Origin: an uncultured bacterium | Lineage (GTDB): Bacteria > Verrucomicrobiota > Lentisphaeria > Victivallales > UBA1829 | Length of the DNA stretch: 24,771 bases | Direction of reading: 5' to 3' | Assembly (NCBI GenBank): GCA_900549415.1 | Contig: URNX01000048.1 | Coordinates: 1-24,771, forward strand | In this document: in pieces, positions 23,165 to 24,771 of the stretch | Layout: the number at the start of each line of letters is the position of its first letter | Numbering within the stretch: position 1 is the stretch's first letter | The notes under the pieces: model-generated | The model's database searches: none | Told to the model about the DNA's origin: nothing | Seen by the model: only the letters and a program-made list of their open reading frames with translations | Made by a program: the position numbers and the translations under genes

Positions 23165-24262
23165 TCACTTCGCAGGAAGCGGCTCCACCGTGCTGCCCGG
23201 ACGCGCCTTGTGCGTGCCGTCCACGACAACCGTGTCGCCGACCTTGATTCCTTTTTCAATCACCTGCATGTTGTTGATGACGGGGCCGAGAACAACCGGA
23301 CGCGCCTCAATCTTGTTTCCTGCACCGATCACATACACCAGGCTGCCCTGGGCAGTCGTGATCACAGCGGAAAGTTTCACCGCTGGCATCGGCTTGTTCA
23401 GTGCGCTCGAAAGAAGAACCGTCGCATAGCCGCCCGGAACCAGCATCCGGTCCGGATTTTCGAATTCCGCCCACATCGTCAGAGAGCCGGTCTCCGAATC
23501 AACTTTATTGTCGGTCAGGACAACTTTGCCGCTCTTCGCGTAGATGCGTCCGTCGGGAAGCTGAATGCGGACAAGCGCGTTTTTGCGAAGCGCGGGAATC
23601 GTTCCGAAATTTTTCAGGAAATCACGCTCGCTGATGGCGAAACGCGTGTAGATCGGGGTGACCTGAACGATATCCGCAAGCGCCTTGCTGGAGGGGGTGA
23701 CATAGTTGCCGACCGTGTAGGTCGCCTTGCTGATGATGCCGGTGATCGGGGCGTAAATCTTCGTATAGCTCAGGGAGTTGTTGGCGTCGAGCACCTGTGC
23801 TTCCGCCTGGGAGAGCTTTGCCTCGGTGGTTTTCAGCAGACGCTTTGCCTCCTCGTAAACCGCCTGGGAGACCGCTTTTTTGTTGTAGAGATTTTCCTGA
23901 CGGACGAAGTCGGACTTTGCATACTCGAGTTCCGCGCGGATCTGATTCAGCGTCGCCTCGGCGGAGCGCGCCTGCGCGCGGTAGGTGGTGTCTTCAATGA
24001 CGAAAAGCAGATCGCCTTTCTTCACCAGTTCCCCCTCTTTGAATTTGATTTCATAGATGACGCCGGAAATGCGCGCCTGGAGCGAAACGCTCTGAATCGC
24101 TTCGATGTGACCGACGTACTTCCGCACTTCGGTGTCTTTCAGGAGAGTCGCTTTTTCCACGGCGACGGTCGGGACGGGGCCTCTCTGCTGGGCGCTGAGC
24201 GGGGCGGAAATCGTTCCGAGGACCGCGAGAGTCATAAGCAGACGGTTCATTTTGTACGACAT
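23165..24262 (-). CDS. RND efflux periplasmic adaptor (membrane fusion protein, AcrA/MexA family)
   Basis: 365 residues. A signal peptide ends near SAQQ (residue 24-26); no lipobox Cys is present, unlike AcrA. The biotinyl/lipoyl-like half-motifs (VGHIEAIQSVSLQARISGVIYEIKFKEGELVKKGDLLF, about 50-87, and ITGIISKATYTVGNYV, about 175-190) flank a helical hairpin coiled coil (about 95-165). Then come a beta-barrel domain and a membrane-proximal domain. It links the RND pump to an outer-membrane channel. It starts two bases after the marR stop and its stop is nine bases before the pump's start. Confidence 0.94.
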   Translation of the reverse strand: MSYKMNRLLMTLAVLGTISAPLSAQQRGPVPTVAVEKATLLKDTEVRKYVGHIEAIQSVSLQARISGVIYEIKFKEGELVKKGDLLFVIEDTTYRAQARSAEATLNQIRAELEYAKSDFVRQENLYNKKAVSQAVYEEAKRLLKTTEAKLSQAEAQVLDANNSLSYTKIYAPITGIISKATYTVGNYVTPSSKALADIVQVTPIYTRFAISERDFLKNFGTIPALRKNALVRIQLPDGRIYAKSGKVVLTDNKVDSETGSLTMWAEFENPDRMLVPGGYATVLLSSALNKPMPAVKLSAVITTAQGSLVYVIGAGNKIEARPVVLGPVINNMQVIEKGIKVGDTVVVDGTHKARPGSTVEPLPAK

Positions 24263-24264
24263 AA

Positions 24265-24729
24265 TCAGTTCTGTCCTTTCTGATAACTGTTCAAAATTTT
24301 ATCCAGTAAACGTTCCCACTCGCTCAGCTCCTCCGCGGAGAGAACGCTGAGCATTTTGCGGTACGTGTTTTCGATTTCTTTGGAAGCTGCGCGATGCATC
24401 GCCATGACGTTGTCCAGGAACCGGATGCAGACCGCGCGCCGGTCCGTTTCGCTGCGGGTTCTCGAAACAACGCCTTTCTTCACCAGCTCTTCCACCAGTT
24501 CCGACGCCGCACCCGGCGTCACCTCCAGTTCGGCGGAAAGCTGCTTGAGCGTCACGCCTTCCGGCTGCTTTTCCAGCAGGCGGATCAGCGCAATGCAGAC
24601 ACGGCTCTGGCTGAAAGTCAGATTGCCGTAAAGTTTGTTGTGCGACTGCGCCTGTTTCCGCGCCGCGGCGAGTTCAAGAAGTTCGCCCAGCCGGAAAACA
24701 GATTTCCAGGATTGCAGTTCTTCGCCCAT
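24265..24729 (-). CDS. MarR-family transcriptional regulator
   Basis: 154 residues, the usual MarR size. The winged helix spans about residues 58-110: VTLKQLSAELEVTPGAASELVEELVKKGVV, with the wing SRTRSETDRRAV containing the family's DxR. N- and C-terminal helices form the dimer interface. Such proteins repress the operon they sit in and are released by drug-like or phenolic ligands. It is the first gene of the efflux operon, so autorepression is expected, and a palindrome lies just upstream. The start is supported by GAGGAA upstream. Confidence 0.93.
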   Translation of the reverse strand: MGEELQSWKSVFRLGELLELAAARKQAQSHNKLYGNLTFSQSRVCIALIRLLEKQPEGVTLKQLSAELEVTPGAASELVEELVKKGVVSRTRSETDRRAVCIRFLDNVMAMHRAASKEIENTYRKMLSVLSAEELSEWERLLDKILNSYQKGQN

Positions 24730-24748
24730 ACTTTATTCCTCTTTGAAT

Positions 24749-24767
24749 TATTAACAGCCCCTTAATA
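24749..24767 (-). promoter_or_regulatory. Palindrome at the marR promoter, candidate operator
   Basis: TATTAA and TTAATA form an inverted repeat with a 7-bp centre (CAGCCCC on the plus strand), 19 bp in all, 20 bp before the marR start codon. Size and AT-rich arms fit MarR-family operators. The promoter boxes extend beyond the window edge and cannot be judged. Confidence 0.5.
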
Positions 24768-24771
24768 TAAT

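Overview
The window looks like chromosomal DNA of a Gram-negative bacterium: it has an RND efflux pump, periplasmic signal peptides and a binding-protein-dependent sugar importer. Protein-coding DNA is moderately GC-rich and intergenic DNA is AT-rich. The combination of a eukaryote-like UDP-sugar pyrophosphorylase, a cytoplasmic-looking sialate O-acetylesterase, many sugar regulators and an ATPase-less sugar ABC operon would fit the PVC group (for example Lentisphaerota/Victivallales). That placement is inference; no marker gene here proves it.

Layout. 1-1828: a CRISPR array of 26 repeats of 35 bp and 25 complete spacers; no cas gene is in the window and the leader probably lies to the left. 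1829-2032: a non-coding stretch with a perfect 21-bp hairpin. 2033-2113: an 81-nt element with both ends of a tmRNA tRNA-like domain (7-bp acceptor stem with the G3-U70 alanine identity pair, tmRNA-type D-loop, T-arm and CCA) but no tag-coding or pseudoknot region. 2217-4554: a tightly coupled three-gene cassette of vWA protein, PP2C-type phosphatase with a membrane anchor, and a small Gly-rich two-helix membrane protein, resembling TerY-P signalling modules but without a kinase. 4701-6918: dut, a UAP1-like UDP-sugar pyrophosphorylase and a small unknown protein, ending in a strong bidirectional terminator. 7009-11124 (minus): sialate O-acetylesterase, HD phosphohydrolase and glgC. 11306-13062: a LacI-type regulator (plus) convergent with a DeoR-type regulator (minus). 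13238-14875: a glycerophosphodiester phosphodiesterase and a DMT-family transporter. 14996-19513: a sugar ABC operon with a consensus promoter, a long structured leader, a possible 8-codon leader peptide, a TPR exported protein, a membrane-anchored solute-binding protein and two permeases; its ATPase is not here. 19564-19968: non-coding, with a perfect CRP-type palindrome and an orphan terminator, a candidate small-RNA locus. 20030-24729 (minus): marR-MFP-RND efflux operon with a palindrome at its promoter end; no outer-membrane channel gene.

The common theme is carbohydrate handling (nucleotide sugars, glycogen, deacetylation of host or algal glycans, sugar import), each part with its own local regulator. 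The least ordinary parts are the tmRNA-like 81-mer beside the CRISPR array, the kinase-less vWA/PP2C cassette, the ABC-operon leader and the non-coding gap near 19.8 kb.
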